From: Bacteroidales bacterium
Lineage (GTDB): Bacteria > Bacteroidota > Bacteroidia > Bacteroidales > P3
Length of the DNA: 6,630 nucleotides
NCBI GenBank assembly: GCA_900769785.1
Contig: CAAGHV010000179.1
Span: 1-6,630, forward strand
Direction of reading: 5' to 3'
The translations under genes were made by a program, and so were the position numbers. Position 1 is the stretch's first letter, and the number at the start of each line of letters is the position of its first letter. Of the stretch, positions 5,749 through 6,630 are shown piece by piece. The notes beneath the pieces were generated by a model. It saw nothing but the letters and a program-made list of their open reading frames with translations. It was not told the DNA's origin and made no database searches.

Positions 5749-6427
5749 AGTAAAAAATTTTTTTCTTAAAGATTTATTCTTAAAAGCTAGAAAATATGAA
5801 ACTTTGGACATCAATAATAATAAGAAGTCTTTTTGGATTAGAAATATGAGATATTTAATAGCTTACCCTGCTTCTTTTTTTATATTACTAACTCTTCCGG
5901 AAGGTTATAGTAATGATTTTTTACAGCTAAGTGCAACTATTATTGCGATTTTAATAGGTTTATTTTTGACAACATTGGTATTTGCGGTAGATAAGTTTTA
6001 TATTTCTTTTCGAAATGAATGTTCAGATTATAAGATTGATATATATGAAGATGAAATAAATAGAAATATTGATTTGTCTATTAATAAGTTGGAATTTAAA
6101 AGTTCGGCAGATAATCTTTTTCAAATTCGGTCATTATATTTTATTCGGAAATTTAGTGTTTTAATTGGTAAAAGTGTGGTGGTTGGAATATTTACTTTGG
6201 TGTTAATATGTTTTGATATGTTGTATATTAATCACTTCAGTATTGATATTTTTAGTTATACTTTTGTTCCAATTACATTGGATTCCACTTTGCTATTTTT
6301 TCAATTGTTGTTAGTTGTTTTTTGTCGTTTTTTTATTTGCTATTATATAGTAGAGATTTTCTATAACGCAATTACTATTATAAGTACTATTGTAAATTAC
6401 ATGTATGTAAGAATAACTAAAAAATAA
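5738..6427 (+). CDS. Unrecognised four-helix inner-membrane protein, possible effector
   Basis: The 229-residue protein has four likely membrane segments: about 38-54, 63-85, 140-162 and 184-208, the last perhaps continuing as a hydrophobic stretch to 223. The first 37 residues are basic and contain RVKNFFLKDLFLKARK, the loop at 86-138 is charged, and the end is RITKK, so positive-inside reasoning puts both termini and the middle loop in the cytoplasm. No enzyme motif is seen. The start ATG lies within the preceding gene (11-bp overlap, different frame) with AAGGAA very close before it, so translation depends on the upstream gene and the two proteins probably act together. Composition is very low in G+C (12 of 60 bases in 5761-5820). 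Small four-helix membrane partners are known as effectors or anchors in RexAB and Kiwa; homology to either is not evident, and a function in depolarisation or phage sensing is only inferred. Confidence 0.85.
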   Translation: MKDRVKNFFLKDLFLKARKYETLDINNNKKSFWIRNMRYLIAYPASFFILLTLPEGYSNDFLQLSATIIAILIGLFLTTLVFAVDKFYISFRNECSDYKIDIYEDEINRNIDLSINKLEFKSSADNLFQIRSLYFIRKFSVLIGKSVVVGIFTLVLICFDMLYINHFSIDIFSYTFVPITLDSTLLFFQLLLVVFCRFFICYYIVEIFYNAITIISTIVNYMYVRITKK

Positions 6428-6442
6428 TAGATTATGGATACG

Positions 6443-6491
6443 ATGAGGATTATTTAATACGATAGTATAGTTGGATAAATATTATCCTCGT
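6443..6491. repeat. Hairpin after the last operon gene
   Basis: ATGAGGAT (6443-6450) pairs with ATCCTCGT (6484-6491) with one T-G wobble; after a small internal loop, ATTT (6452-6455) can pair with AAAT (6477-6480), leaving a loop of about 21 nt. It begins 16 nt after the stop codon, where an operon terminator would be expected, but there is no T-run after it. It may be a weak or processed 3' end. The rest of 6428-6583 contains no supported gene. Confidence 0.35.
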
Positions 6492-6583
6492 GATTGGAAA
6501 TAAATCTACGAATGATAAAGATGAAAACATCAATGGAGAAAATGAAAAGTCGGTTGCATTTTTATTATTGATATTATTGGAAA

Positions 6584-6612
6584 ATATATAGGGGGCGGAT
6601 ATATAGGGGGCG
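6584..6612. repeat. Direct repeat of a 14-mer
   Basis: ATATATAGGGGGCG occurs at 6584-6597 and at 6599-6612, exactly 15 bp apart. The second copy runs into the palindrome at 6608-6626, so the two appear to be parts of one repeat element continuing past the window edge. Confidence 0.65.
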
Positions 6613-6626
6613 AATGCGATTCGCCC
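6608..6626. repeat. REP-like palindrome at the window edge
   Basis: GGGCGAAT (6608-6615) and ATTCGCCC (6619-6626) form a perfect 8-bp stem around GCG. From memory, GGGCGAATGCGATTCGCCC-type palindromes are widespread interspersed REP-like repeats in many bacteria, usually between genes. It marks the intergenic boundary of the island; it could also work as a transcript-end hairpin, although no T-run follows within the window. Confidence 0.6.
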
Positions 6627-6630
6627 GTAC

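Noticed and set aside
4714..6427. Direct assignment of the last two genes as RexAB or Kiwa
   Set aside because: Only the soluble-plus-membrane layout matches. Lengths and recalled sequences differ, and Kiwa has the membrane gene first, so naming them would overstate the evidence.
6466..6591. Open stretch of about 40 codons after the last gene (possible GTG start at 6490)
   Set aside because: No ATG, no ribosome binding site, it overlaps a hairpin and the 14-mer repeat, and no similarity to HsdR or any family is apparent.

Overview
The window looks like an accessory (defence) island in a Bacteroidota chromosome, probably Bacteroidales. The grounds are a textbook Bacteroides-type promoter in front of the main operon (TTTG, 19-bp spacer, TAnnTTTG), mostly weak or absent Shine-Dalgarno signals, protein sequences that read like Bacteroidota relatives, and an upstream gene tail resembling a small PII-like protein common in that phylum. 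No species can be assigned.

Layout. Positions 2-121 are the 3' end of an unrelated chromosomal gene, closed by a strong intrinsic terminator (150-186). About 750 bp without a convincing gene follow. This stretch opens with a compact cluster of small hairpins laid out on an 11-bp period (250-390) and ends with a well-formed promoter (839-869), preceded by two sets of short direct repeats and overlapped by a dyad. From 934 to 6427 five plus-strand genes are packed almost without gaps: hsdM (Type I DNA methyltransferase), a DUF1016/YhcG-type PD-(D/E)XK nuclease-fold protein, hsdS (specificity subunit), an unrecognised 344-residue soluble protein, and an unrecognised 229-residue membrane protein whose start lies inside the preceding gene. 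The last 200 bp hold no supported gene. They contain a weak hairpin and, at the very end, a REP-like palindrome preceded by a duplicated 14-mer.

How the genes may work together. HsdM and HsdS form the methyltransferase of a Type I restriction-modification system. The restriction/translocation subunit HsdR is not in the window and would have to lie downstream or elsewhere. The DUF1016 protein is a frequent companion of such loci and carries the nuclease-fold motif, but its role is not settled. The last two genes are much more AT-rich than hsdM, are translationally coupled, and have a soluble-protein-plus-four-helix-membrane-protein layout reminiscent of RexA/RexB or Kiwa. They are the best candidate here for an undescribed defence module, although nothing in the sequence proves a function. 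Composition falls stepwise from hsdM to the last gene and swings sharply inside hsdS, indicating mosaic assembly by horizontal exchange.
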